The notes under the pieces are model-generated. The model made no database searches. It was given only the letters and a program-made list of their open reading frames with translations, and had not been told where the DNA came from. This document shows, one piece after another, positions 1-10,860 of a stretch of DNA of 64,000 nt (positions are counted from its first letter, which is position 1; each line of letters begins with the position of its first letter). Source of the DNA: Apostichopus japonicus (lineage: Eukaryota; Echinodermata; Holothuroidea; Aspidochirotida; Stichopodidae). Made by a program: the position numbers and the translations under genes. The DNA lies in contig NC_092580.1 in NCBI RefSeq assembly GCF_037975245.1, forward strand, positions 32,072,001 through 32,136,000. Direction: 5' to 3'.

Positions 1-239
1 ATAGTGGCCCCGCTGACCCGGTTCGGGCAAAAGTTATCCAGCTCCTAGCGGACGAGCCAGCGATTCTGCCGGACAAACCACAGTCGGTTGTCCCATAGAC
101 GGGGCGCTGGCTCACCCAGACAGCACGGGCCTACAATTAGGTGCCTGGAAATTGTCTCCTTAGACAGAAAGGACTTTGGCCGCCAGAGTGAGAACAACCT
201 TGGTACTTACGTTCTCTGCCTACGGAGATTCGGAGTATG

Positions 240-967
240 CCGAACGAGACAGACTCTGCCTACCATGGCCTTTCTAACCTTGATCGCTGACTCCTTACCC
301 ATACTGTTCCAAGAAGGGAGGCAGGGTGTAGACGATCAAAGACTTTCGTTCGGCTGTTGCCGCCTTCCATCAGGGGCTTCCCCTACGGCTCCAAGCCAGG
401 CAGCAACGGCTCGCCTTGGCTAAGGTGCCTTCAGTCCTACGGTTTGTGGGGTGCTGATAGTTCTCGACCCCTCCTTCGCTAGAACCAGGTTTGGGCTCTC
501 CTACCGGGAGACATCATCATCCCAGAGATCAAGACCTTCTCTTTGATCCCCGAGGACAGACTACAGTATGGTTTCCCATTAGGGCACTGAAGTGGTACCT
601 CAACAGAACACAAGATTTCTTGGGTACTTCGACATCTCTGTTCTTCCTCCTTCGAGTGCCCCACTCAGCAGCCTGGGAGGATACCTTGTCCCGCTGTTTG
701 GTGGAAGCCGTCCGCCCTCTGGCTACAGGTCCAGGCAGATCCATGGCTCACAACAGCAGGGGTTTCACTGCTTCTACAGCCCTGTTCGCAGGTTTTCCAA
801 TAGTGGACATCTGCAAGACGACGGCGTGGAAGACTCCAATCGCTTCGTCGCCTGCTACTTATCGGACATATCACAGGCCGATTTGGCTTTGGTCGCTCGA
901 TGATACGAGCTCCGGGGGTCCCACCCCTCGGGCCTCCCACCATCGGACAGTGCCACTCGGTGCATAG
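240..967 (+). pseudogene. DIRS tyrosine recombinase, degenerate
   Basis: Translation in shifting frames aligns with the recombinase of the complete copy. An N-terminal core-binding stretch lies around 270-380. A central block equivalent to roughly 15240-15440 of the other copy is missing near position 430, so the region expected to carry the first catalytic Arg is gone. The frame from 491 reads through IRALKWYLN and then AHNSRG, which keeps the H-x-x-R box. A 1-nt loss near 832 throws the tyrosine motif (expected after AWKTP) out of frame. The final stop lies inside the internal complementary region. The gene must be inactive. Confidence 0.8.
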
Positions 968-1057
968 GTTGTGGGGAGACAGGTAAGTGGGGAACGAAGT
1001 AAATATTATAAAACTTACTGGTTTATATATTTACGAGTGACCCACTTACCTGTCTCC
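957..1057. repeat. DIRS internal complementary region (first element)
   Basis: The left arm (gtgcataggttgtggggaga and on to agtaaat) should be the complement of the missing left end of the element. The right arm, starting attataaaacttactgg, is the reverse complement of the right terminus at 1590-1643. In DIRS elements this region is thought to template circularisation of the cDNA. Confidence 0.85.
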
Positions 1058-1502
1058 ATTTCCCGCCACCCTCCCCCGAGGGAGGTGGGACGCAGCCGGA
1101 CGGGGGAGCGGTCGTTCGACCTGACTCATGACTCCTCGCGTTTCGTCGATAGACATCGCCACCCCCTGGGTCGCCTGCGGCTACTTGTCTATCGGTGGGT
1201 GTTGTTTCCTTAGTTCGGTTTACCAGGTTACTCTTTACCATCTAAGGTAGTATGGGCCTCGTCCCCTTGTTCAATTAGGCCTCTGTAAGTGTAGGGGGAG
1301 GCACGCCTACGGGGTGACGGAGGGCGGACCCCCACCCTGACTGTTCAGGGTGGGCTCCACCCTCCGCCTGGAGGCGTCAGCAGTCTTTGTTAGCGTTAGA
1401 TTTTTCCTTCTCGGCGAGCTCGGCGGGTGGCAGGGTTTACCTGCCACCCTCCCCGAGGTCGCGTCAGGGGCCACTTTGTGGGAAAGTGGTCTCAAAATGA
1501 AG

Positions 1503-1643
1503 GAAGGCCATTTGGGCCAGTGAGGGTGTACAGTGTTAAAAGATTACCAGGGCATTCTAGACACGGTAGAATGCGGTGCATAGGTTGTGGGGAGACAGGT
1601 AAGTGGGTCACTCGTAAATATATAAACCAGTAAGTTTTATAAT
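1503..1643. repeat. DIRS right inverted terminal repeat (first element)
   Basis: It contains the shared DIRS end motifs cagtgttaaaagattacc, ggtagaatg and gagacaggtaag, and terminates at ccagtaagttttataat. The terminal part is complementary to the internal region at 957-1057. Confidence 0.85.
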
Positions 1644-2900
1644 TTTTAATGAGTTATCTGTCATTAAACATTTTGAGCTGAATAAAATTCGCCAGATTTT
1701 TTAATGAGTCCGTAGATTCTACAAACTTCAGTCAAAATTTGTAAGCCCCGCCCAACAGATCATGCGCCAATCAAATTTCTCTGTTTTGTTTATGACCATT
1801 AGGGTTACTAGACTTACTTTCACTTGCATGGCTAGCCTGTGTTAGGTCCTTTCTCTTGAATAGTATCTTTCTTTCGATCTTACTTAATTGTGTCATTTCC
1901 TTCCATTACAAGGAATAAATATGTTTTCAGTCGTTTCCTCCGTGGAATTGGGTTAAAAAAGTAGACGATACAAAGATATATATATAGGTTACATTTGTTT
2001 AATGAACATGCTGATATGGGCAGTTGTGGTGATTAACAGTAAATCTTTCGCGCCATAAGAGCAACAGAATATAAATTTCTTTCCTTCGATTGCAACAGCT
2101 TTTCTCCATTAAACCCACCTGGTCAGATTGCATTTAGAATAAGAAACATTGAAATCTGCTTTGGAAGTTTGTTTTCCGAAATTCATCAGCAAACATGTAT
2201 ACTTTGCGAATAGGTGGCTTCATATTATGTTATTTGGATGGAATGAAAGATCAGCAGATACAAATGTAAAAATCTTCAATTCTCTTTTCTGAAAAAGAAG
2301 AATAAAGAAACGATCGTATACTGTATCTTACCTAATATTGAGTCTATCATCTAGCCTCTAAACGCATGTTACCACATGACTGCGCATAATTATCCAGTTT
2401 CTTAGTGATGTAATGAAGTAATATGGAAGATCTTGTCCAACTATGGTGCATTGTTGCACAACTGATGATGACAAGGCTCTTTGTATGTGCTGTGTAATAC
2501 CTTATCAAGATTGTACCAACCGCTTCTGTCATCAGATGAAACTTAACGGATGATTCCTGACTTGTATCTTTAATTAAGGATACATACATCCGGCAAATTT
2601 TTCAAAGAAAAGAATCAGATGAACAGGTCATTAACCCCCGTTCTTTTCATGGTTAAATTTCTTCTGTACAAATATATATATATCCTCCTCTGTGTGGTGG
2701 GAGGGGGGGGGTGAGGTGAGGGCTTTGAATTATTACGTCATCAACGCTCTAGTTTAGTTTGTTTGATTTAAGGCCACTGATTTTTCCTATACCCATACTC
2801 AACTGTCAGTTTTCTATTCTTCATTAGTTTGTAACCCAAGTATTAGGTCTATTTAATTGTTGAATTTTTTTGGGGGGGGGGGGTGAGGGGGGTTCTCCTC
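1644..2900. other. AT-rich stretch without recognisable features
   Basis: I see only short chance ORFs, a small TA run near 1977 and a G-tract near 2701-2712. No exon or transposon end could be supported. Confidence 0.6.
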
Positions 2901-2929
2901 CTTTACAGATGGTTTATGGGTGCATGGCT

Positions 2930-3250
2930 TGTTCTAGTCCTACTTCCTTCGTGTGTTAGGCCACTGGGTCATGCTTTGCCCGGGTTCCCACACTTGGGAT
3001 TAGCTCTCATGTGCACTGGTCACTTCTGTCCACCCAGCGGTACCTTCGTTGTTGTTTAAGCCTTCAGGGTCCTTATTGACCTCTGTTTAGGTCCGGAAGG
3101 ATGAGAATGTTGGCTGTTTCCCCCAGAAGTGGGGGGGGGGGCAGTGCTAAGACAGTCCAATCATGTAATTTAAGTAGATAGGAAAGTGTATGTGTAGAGA
3201 TGGAGACATTTAAGTAATGTGGCTCGTACAAACCAGTAAGTTTTGAGGAA
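2930..3250 (+). mobile_element. Degraded DIRS right-end fragment
   Basis: The segment from about 3140 keeps, in order, a G-rich run, cagtgctaa, gatgga-gaca and ends with acaaaccagtaagttttgag, which matches the DIRS right terminus. The less AT-rich sequence from 2930 may be old 3' noncoding DNA of the same element. No coding part remains. Confidence 0.5.
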
Positions 3251-6137
3251 TCGGCATTAATAGCTGCTACATACTGTACGATCTAAGCAATCATTGAATC
3301 TTATGAACGGGTATACAGCAACACAGCATATATCATGAATAAAATATAACTCACAATGTAGCAGCTGCTGTATCACTTTGAAACTACAGTACAGGGCCAG
3401 AACTACAGAAATCTACTCTCAAGCAGTTAACAAACACTTTCCAGTAATTGGATTGGTTTATAACGTTTTTATTGTGCAACAAGGTATATATCTCAAAATT
3501 ATGTTAGCATGTATACATCTAATATTCATTGAACAGAATGCCCTTAAGTTTTTGCCAATCTCTGATGACTGGAATGGTCTACTGTGTAGATATGGTGATC
3601 AGCATAGTAAGGTACATAAATATATATATATATAATTGAAATTGTAGTGTGTTGGAATATATATATATATAGTATATGTTTGCTAATATCTAGGCATTTG
3701 CTTAAGATGACCAAAGTTGCTGCATCTTCAGACAGACAAGTTAAAGATAAGAAAGGTACATGCAGTCTCTTGGACGACCAGAAAAATTTCCCCAAGAATC
3801 AGCCCTTCTAAACCTGACAAAATTATTGAAGTTTTTGTAACTTTTAGACTGCCATTCAAAAACTACATGTGTATGTGACACTGCTAGTTCGGTATCCTCT
3901 TTGTTCGGCTGGCTGTTAGTAAACCAACATACATGTATACCACTGCCAGGAGCAGCTAAGAACTAAACTAACTACTATATTTACCAACAGTACTAAATTA
4001 GCATGGACTCTATTACATCAGTGCATATATACCTGTAAGTGCATGCATTCATTGCAGAGTTTTATGCCAGTGGCATGCATTCTACATAAATTCATCTGTA
4101 AAATTATAAATTCATATGCAAGACTAGAATTTGAGATGAATGGCACATACTGTAGCCAGTTTAGTGAAAAAAGTTTTTCTCTGTTCCCATGTGCTGTCAC
4201 ATAAACAGATTTGAAAAACAAGAATTTAATTGCAAAAAGGAGACCGAAAAAAGAAAGAAAAAAAAAGGCCAAAGAAAGAAACAGAAACAACAAAAGTAGA
4301 GCACTATTCAATCTGACCTAGTTTTGTAAATGTTTCTTCTTTATCTATCTTTACAGAACATATAAACTAGGAGCTATTAAGGCAAACTGCAGTATTGTAC
4401 AAGTTTATTGACGTAACTTGTAAATGGCTCTTCATATTGTAAATAACTTCTTACATATTTTAAAGCCAAACGAACAAAGGAAAACAAATTCCGCTTCCTT
4501 TTAGCAATGTATATTCACTATAAATGTAGACAACTTTGTAAACTTGAAGTTGTGGTTTGTTGACAAAGACATATATTGAGGTTAAATACTTTGGTAAAAT
4601 ATGCCTTGGTTGGTAATTTCAAGATTTTATTATTCCCAAAAAGGGAGCAAAGTTCACCTCAAACTTAAGACCTTTTTAGGGTCAACCCTCACTGAAGTAT
4701 TTTGAAATTATTTCCAGTCCATTTTCATCACTGCAAGAAATGAATTTGTAATGCCAATATGATCTCTTTTGGAGGGGGTGAAGAATAGGGTGTTAGGAGG
4801 GATGAGGAGGGATGAGGAGGGATGAAGGAAGAATGTCAGAGGGTTGACAACCTCTGAAATATAACATTTAATTAGCCAACATTGGCCAACATGCGTAACA
4901 AGGGCGCATGTGCTTCATTAAAGGTGTAGCACAATTTTTTGTGGAAGCAACGAATGGCGACCGTTAATAAAATTTCTCTAAATTTGAGTTTTCCTCAACA
5001 ATTTCACTTGTGATAGTGAGATAGGCCTGAAATGTAACGAAACACTTGGTATTACAAATGAAACTAGTCTAAAAGCTACTGTATGCCAGATGATTAATTA
5101 AGCTTAGTCATCATTAATGTCAAGGATAATCTATTTTGCTCCTATTTACCTCCTATTTGCTAAGTGTCTTGCCCGAATTGCCTGCGATTACTATCTGGCA
5201 AACCTGTTGGCACCTTGTGGGAGGGGGGTGGGGGGCGTGGGGGGGGGGGGGGGTGGTGCTATCCCCCTATAGATCTTCCTCCCTTCTTTGCCAACCAATA
5301 ACATTAGACACATGTGTGTCTATTACTACTATTAAGTTTTCCAGATTTGGGATGCTATCTGGTTTGTAACTACGTTTTTGTGTTACACACATAACGAGGT
5401 ACTGATACACAGGTATGTTAAAAGTGTTTTTAAAATGATCAATTATAAGATTGCTGCATGTCAAGTGAGTAAATATCCAGATTTGAACTTGTTTCTTATA
5501 TGTGTCATTTATATGATACATGTCAGTGCACTGTGCAGTTGTAAAACCCATCAGGTCACATTCAGAACACAACACCTGAGTTTTCATAATACAATGTAAC
5601 TTCTACTTCATAAAATAAAGGTTCAATTCCTTACTTTGAAGAGAAAAAGCTAACACCTGTCACATGGAATTGACCTTATATCACATTTTATCCATTTCTA
5701 GTGCCTTGTGGGAGAATCACAGACTAACAGAGCTATGTCTTGGGTACCTTTTAAATATGCAAGCCCTCTGCAAACAGGTGCAAACTTCAGAGTCCTTTAG
5801 CATTGTGCAGACGGTAATGTTTTTACATGATAATGACACTCAGACAGCCATTACTTTCAACATGTATGGTGAGACTTGAGTGTTAAGGGTGAGATCACTG
5901 TAGACGAGACAAAATTCTTCAGAAAATGCTCTCTGATGTAATTATTAATTAAGGGATGGTTTTCCACTTCCACTTAGCTAGTACTTATTGGTACAAAAAT
6001 GTAGCAGTTATAAAATCATGGCATTTTATATCCAATATTTTCAAAGTGTAAGTCAAAATTGATCAAATGGGCACAGCTAGATGTGTATAGGACTATATGC
6101 CATTACTAGATGTTTGTGGGGAGTACACTGACTATTT
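3251..6137. other. AT-rich intergenic DNA
   Basis: The stretch contains short TA microsatellites (3615-3671), purine-rich and homopurine runs (4240-4290, 4770-4830) and a long G tract (about 5221-5252). Open frames are short and low-complexity. I could not support any gene or mobile element. Confidence 0.55.
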
Positions 6138-6712
6138 GTATGTATATGTATTTTAGATCCTCCTGCAAGTAGGAACTTGCGAAGAAGCCCCATTGGCTTA
6201 TAAAAGCCGCCAGCTGACCGAAGTCAGTCTCTTAGATTCATAGGCGTAGGAGCCTAATTTGAATTGGGGGGGGGGGGGCTGTTACGACTTGCCCGAAAAA
6301 TATAACCAAAATTACCCTTCCATATTGGTTATAATTATTGGGGAAGTTGTTACAACAATAATGATAATAATAATATAAGTTTAACCAAATGCTGAAAGAC
6401 ACATTGCAAATTATTCTTCTTTCGGTATGGGTGCCCGAAAAATTCTCAGCATATTAACCAAATTTTCACCAACAAAATTGAAAAACACACTGCAAATTAT
6501 TCTTCTTTCAGTAGGTGCCCGAAAAATTCTCAGCATATTGCCCGAATTTTCACAAAAAAATTTGGTTGGGGGACTGCAGCCCCCCAGCCCCCCCCGCCTC
6601 CTACGCCTATGCTTAGATTCATATTTAACGTCCATTGATTATGAATTGTCAATTGTCAACAACTCTGTAACTGGACGACATGCATTTATCTTAGAGTGAC
6701 TCGAACTCGGGA
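6138..6712 (-). mobile_element. tRNA-derived SINE (family 1), split by a hAT-type MITE
   Basis: Two halves (6138-6238 and 6620-6712) form one minus-strand copy of the SINE seen complete at 63430-63685. They share the ggatctaaa-type tail, the block cttcggtcagctg, and the ttgacaattcataatc block. The tRNA-like head is cut off after the B-box remnant (actcgaactcggga on the plus strand). The copy is interrupted by the MITE at 6239-6611 and its duplicated target. Confidence 0.8.
6239..6611. mobile_element. hAT-type non-autonomous element (MITE), nested in a SINE
   Basis: The 14-bp ends are perfect inverted repeats (cataggcgtaggag and ctcctacgcctatg). They are flanked by a perfect 8-bp duplication, cttagatt, at 6231-6238 and 6612-6619. 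An 8-bp target duplication is characteristic of the hAT superfamily. The 373-bp body has G and C tracts near the ends, an internal tandem duplication of roughly 108 bp (around 6390-6545), and no transposase frame. It is related to 61220-61535. Confidence 0.85.
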
Positions 6713-7632
6713 CTCGAAATATATGAACAAAGCTCTGATCATTTTAATAAATTGTAACAGTCAACTGAGTTAATAGTTGAGCAGCTCTTTGACAGCTGCT
6801 CTCCATTAGACACACTATCATATATCTGTATCGTTGAAAACTATATTCATCAAAAAATAGCTGTTATTGTACGTGAAAAAGTCTACTTTAGGCAGACAAA
6901 GATTATGTCTGGCAGTAAAGGCTATAAGGGCCCTTCATCTATTCACCACATTGAAGGTTGTTTATATGTTTTCTATTCAAGACGACTTTTCTTTGTTAAG
7001 AGTTCTGCCACCGTTTGAGTGAACATCTCTGTTGTCATTGTTAAGCCCAGAATATCACAGCTGTTATCATTCTCCACAAATTTAAATGTCACATGAGTTT
7101 ACTTATGTCTGTACAATGTAATTATGAGTGACTCCATGATACCTTCACTCCTGTCATTTTTTATTCCAGTATTTACTCTGAGATATTTGTGGTAATGGCC
7201 ACAGATTCTCCCCATGGTTGATTTCATTTTGAAATGCTGACAAGAAAAGCAATTTATGCACAAGATTTGGAGCCGATAGTAAATTGAATTTCTGTGCACC
7301 AACTTTTAGTGGCTTAGTGGGTGTTGCCCACAACAAATATATCAAGTTAATTTGACACGCAAGTGGAATTTTTCATTTCAACCAAAATTTAATCTTAGAA
7401 AAGATGGGAATTTTTGTCTTTTATTTTTTATACACCACTAGAAGACTTTGTCTAGACATGCTAAGGAGATGCCTTATATAATGGAATATTTAAGATAAAT
7501 GGAGTCTGTAAGATTTGGAAAGGTCAATATAAAATGGCTCTTGAAGTCAAGTTTACATGAGCATCCACTTGTTCACATTTGAGAATCCAAGGGGGATTCG
7601 GTTCTTGCTTCTCCTCAGGGAGATAACAAAGC
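6713..7632. other. AT-rich intergenic DNA
   Basis: No gene, RNA or transposon end was recognised. Minus-strand ORFs of 60-70 codons around 7100-7345 overlap in two frames and lack any recognisable domain. Confidence 0.55.
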
Positions 7633-8596
7633 TGACCTGGACAATCCGTAATAAACAGGAGGTGGATCTAGGTGGTCGGACCTGACTTGGACTGTCAGTA
7701 TTAAACAGGAGGTGGATCTAGGTGGTCGGACCTGACCTGGACTGTCAGTATTAAACAGCAGGTGGATCTAGGTGGTCTGACCTGACCTGGACAGTCCAAT
7801 ATTAAACAGGAGGTGGATCTAGGTGGTCGGAAATGACCTGGACAGTCAGTATTCAACAGAAGATGGATCTAGGTGGTCGGACCTGACCTGGACAGTCAGT
7901 ATTAAACAGGAGGTGGATCTAGGTGGTCGGACCTGACCTGGACTGTCAGTATTAAACAGCAGGTAGATCTAGGTGGTCGGACCTGACCTGGACAGTCAGT
8001 ATTAAACAGGAGGTGGATCTAGGTGGTTGGAAATGACCTGGACAGTCAGTATTAAACAGGAGATGGATCTAGGTGGTCGGACCTGACCTGGACAGTCAGT
8101 ATTAAACAGGAGGTGGATCTAGGTGGTCGGACCTGACCTGGACAGTCAGTATTAAACAGGAGGTGGATCTAGGTGGTCGGACCTGACCCGGACAGTCAGT
8201 ATTAAACAGGAGGTGGATCTAGGTGGTCGGACCTGACCTGGACAGTCAGTATTAAACAGGAGGTGGATCTAGGTGGTCGGACCTGACCTGGACAGTCAGT
8301 ATTAAACAGGAGGTGGATCTAGGTGGTCGGACCTGACCTGGACAGTCAGTATTAAACAGGAGGTGGATCTAGGTGGTCGGACCTGACCTGGACAGTCAGT
8401 ATTAAACAGGAGGTGGATCTAGGTGGTCGGACCTGACCTGGACAGTCAGTATTAAACAGGAGGTGGATCTAGGTGGTCGGACCTTATCTGGACAGTCAGA
8501 ATTAAACAGGAGGTGGATCTAGGTGGTCGGACCTGACCTGGACAGTCCAATATTAAACAGGAGGTGGATCTAGGTGGTCGGACCTGACCTGGACAG
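7633..8596. repeat. 50-bp satellite array, about 19 copies, with a 200-bp higher-order pattern
   Basis: The unit contains ggtggatctaggtggtcgg, acctgacctggacagtcagt and attaaacag. Most copies from about 8050 to 8450 are nearly identical. In the left half, diagnostic variants (actgtcag with aacagc, ggaaatgacc, agatggatc) recur about 200 bp apart, indicating a four-unit higher-order repeat. Open frames inside are by-products of the repetition. Confidence 0.95.
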
Positions 8597-8689
8597 TTTT
8601 TATCAAAGCAATATTTGGCGACCCTTAATACCATTTCTCAAAATTCTTCGACTTTGGAAGGTCAATACTCTTGAACTGTTTAAATGGGG

Positions 8690-8800
8690 GAAGGGGGGGG
8701 GGGGAAGGAATGGGAGAGGGAGAGGGAGTGCAGTGTTAAAATGTTATCAACTTTTGCAGTCTAGGTAGGTTGGAATGCAAATGTGGAATGGAGATGACTG
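8690..8800 (+). mobile_element. Possible degraded DIRS right-end fragment
   Basis: The order cagtgttaaaatgttatc, tctaggtaggttggaatgc, ggagatgactggtaaa parallels the right repeat of the element at 1503-1643 (cagtgttaaaagattacc, ggtagaatgc, ggagacaggtaa). The sequence is strongly diverged and the terminal motif is lost. Confidence 0.35.
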
Positions 8801-9280
8801 GTAAAATATCATCATTCATAAATCAACTAACCCAAAGCCTGCAGTCAATGTGTTTTGGGATATTATACAAGGCGAAGTAGCACATAATTTGTTCCCTGAC
8901 TACAGTTATTAGTTCTAACCCATGTTGCTGCAAGGTTGTGATGAGCCTCGTCTGGTTGACAAAATCATGGCAATGACCAGTCGTGATGGATTTCTAACTG
9001 TGCAATTCTCATCATGAATAATAAAATTCATCTATTTCATGGTAATATCACAATGTATTTGCTGCAACAGACTACTTGACTCTGCCAAACAGCTTACACA
9101 AGTGATTTATTCCAGGTGGAATTGAAGGGGGCCGGAGTTAAAATCGTTTTCATAATTTTTCGTTTTTTCTACAATTCCACTCAACAACTGTGCATAGAAA
9201 TGAAAATTAAAGTAGAGGCTGTGATGTGTGTTGTAGTTGGCGTACTTATAGTCCACCAAAGTTGCACTGTTTGGAACACT
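8801..9280. other. Intergenic DNA, nothing recognised
   Basis: No splice-bordered exon, repeat or transposon terminus was found. Confidence 0.5.
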
Positions 9281-9605
9281 GGTGCTATAGCCAAGTGGAT
9301 AAAGGCGGTGGCGTTTGAAGCAATGTGGATAATTGGAGGGAGGTTCCAGGTCCGATAGCTGGCCGGGTCATAGTAATGTGGGGTTTTCATCTGGGGGTTT
9401 CAATCTACAGTTTTCCCATCTGAAATGACCTTCTAAATCAATAAGATTCCAAATTTGAGTAAAAATGTTAAATTGTAAGCCACCATAGGTGTAAGATGTA
9501 ATCCATCAGCCCTTGCGGGTTTCTCCCACAGTTTTGGTCGCTTAAGCGTGGTAAAACTAAATGCTAATTAGTATTATTACTAATTAGTATGATTATTGTT
9601 ATTAT
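9281..9605 (+). mobile_element. tRNA-derived SINE (family 2), longest copy
   Basis: The head has an A-box-like tagccaagtggataaaggcg and a B-box-like ggttccaggtccgat, the two internal RNA polymerase III promoter boxes. A body follows (gggttttcatctggg), then a 3' block (gtaatccatcagcccttgcg, ggtcgcttaagcgtggtaaa) and an A/T-rich tail. The 3' block recurs in reverse at 57421-57525 and the mid-block at 45130-45250, which supports a dispersed family. Confidence 0.7.
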
Positions 9606-10127
9606 AAATTGAAGAATAAAACTAAGGTTTGGATATATATTTTAATAGTAAAAAACTTACATTCAATCATCTGTGGGACACCCATTTTCTGTTCTGGATT
9701 GCAATGTGCAGCACTTGCAAGTAAACTCACCTGTTAGTCCCCAGTAGCCAAATCAGGTTTCATCTACGTGAATTTTTCTTAGTTAGGACGAGGGCGTAAT
9801 TCCAATCACTCACACTTTCATATTAGTTTGCGGTTTACGCTATTTAAACACAAAAGTTATTTCTCATAGCCCATTGCAATGGGGGGGGGGGGGGGTATTT
9901 GTGGTAATGGCAGGATATGACATTGCTCAAGAGCTAAAGTGTTGGAGAATCTGTTTTTTGTTTATACTTAAAAGGTTATTTTCATAAATAATTTTGATAA
10001 ATTCAACAAAGCAATAAATACCCGAATCTCAATGCTACTGTATATACTATGCATAAAAGTCAAGTCTTATTTTAAAAGTTTGAAAAGAAAATGTGCAAAA
10101 TCTTGTAACTTTCTCATAACTTTACTG
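9606..10127. other. AT-rich intergenic DNA up to the DIRS left end
   Basis: It contains a G tract (about 9881-9894) and AT-rich sequence. No gene was recognised. Confidence 0.5.
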
Positions 10128-10262
10128 ATTTACTTCGCTCCTCGCTTACCTGTCTCCTCACAACCTTAGCACCTCATTCTACCGTGCCTATAAAGTCCTG
10201 GTAAATAAATAACACTGTGCGCCCTCTATGACCGGACCCCCCTTCCGGTCCCTCCTCCTTTT
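10128..10262. repeat. DIRS left inverted terminal repeat
   Basis: The terminus atttacttcgctcctc is unique to the left end. From gcttacctgtctcctcac to ctcctccttt (10144-10262) it is the exact reverse complement of 16512-16629. The border was set by the complement in the internal region at 15936-15981. Confidence 0.92.
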
Positions 10263-10860
10263 TTCATTCTACCATTCCAAGTGCCTACACGCATATTTTT
10301 CTTGTGGATAGTTTCCTTGGAAAATTGTCTTGGTTTTCTTCGACGATCGCCGGAAGTTTTTTAGCTTCGGATCTTTAGAAGTTTGACAGTCCTTTCCTGA
10401 CCGATAAGTATCCTTTTTATCAAAAGGGAGGGTTTTGGGGACTGTTTTCGTAGTGCGTTTCCTCCTCGGGTTGGTTTGCGGCGGGGTTAGCAGTTCCGCG
10501 AAACTGCCTAGGTTCCCGCCCTATTCCTCCCCACGCTATAGCGTGTTGTTGTTTTTGTGTTTTCTTAGCTTGTTTACTAGCTTTCTTCCCCCCAATTAGT
10601 TTCTCTCGTCCCCCTTTTGGGGATTCATATTGCTCACATATATTCACTCTTTTTCGTATGTATTTCTCGCTCTCTCATTTTTGTTTCAGCTTGCATTTTC
10701 ATGTTAGGCCACCCCGTAGCGTTACCTTGTTTACCGTTGCTAGGTTACGCTACGCTCCACCTAAGCCTAATTCCCTCCCTAGTTCTCCCCTCTTACGTTA
10801 AGCTTCTATTGTTGTTCATTTATCACTAAGAAGTAATCTTCCTTAATCCGGTTATTCAGC

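Larger units (their letters stand above)
1..1643 (+). mobile_element. DIRS-type retrotransposon, 3' part (continues left of window)
   Basis: This is the 3' portion of a tyrosine-recombinase (DIRS) retrotransposon related to the complete copy at 10128-16668. Base 1 corresponds to about 14730 of that copy. What remains is the end of the RT/RNase H frame, a damaged recombinase gene, an internal complementary region at about 957-1057, a GC-rich 3' noncoding segment and the right inverted repeat at about 1503-1643. The internal complementary region joins the reverse complements of both element ends, which is the DIRS hallmark. The right end reads ccagtaagttttataat, as the complementary region predicts. 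The sequence differs widely from the complete copy, so this is an older or different subfamily member. The left end is outside the window. Confidence 0.9.

Noticed and set aside
4018-4311. Minus-strand 97-codon ORF with a hydrophobic start resembling a signal peptide
   Set aside because: The hydrophobic run comes from a homopurine tract on the opposite strand (4240-4290), a common artefact.
7633-8596. CRISPR-like array
   Set aside because: Units are contiguous 50-bp repeats without unique spacers, in a eukaryotic context.
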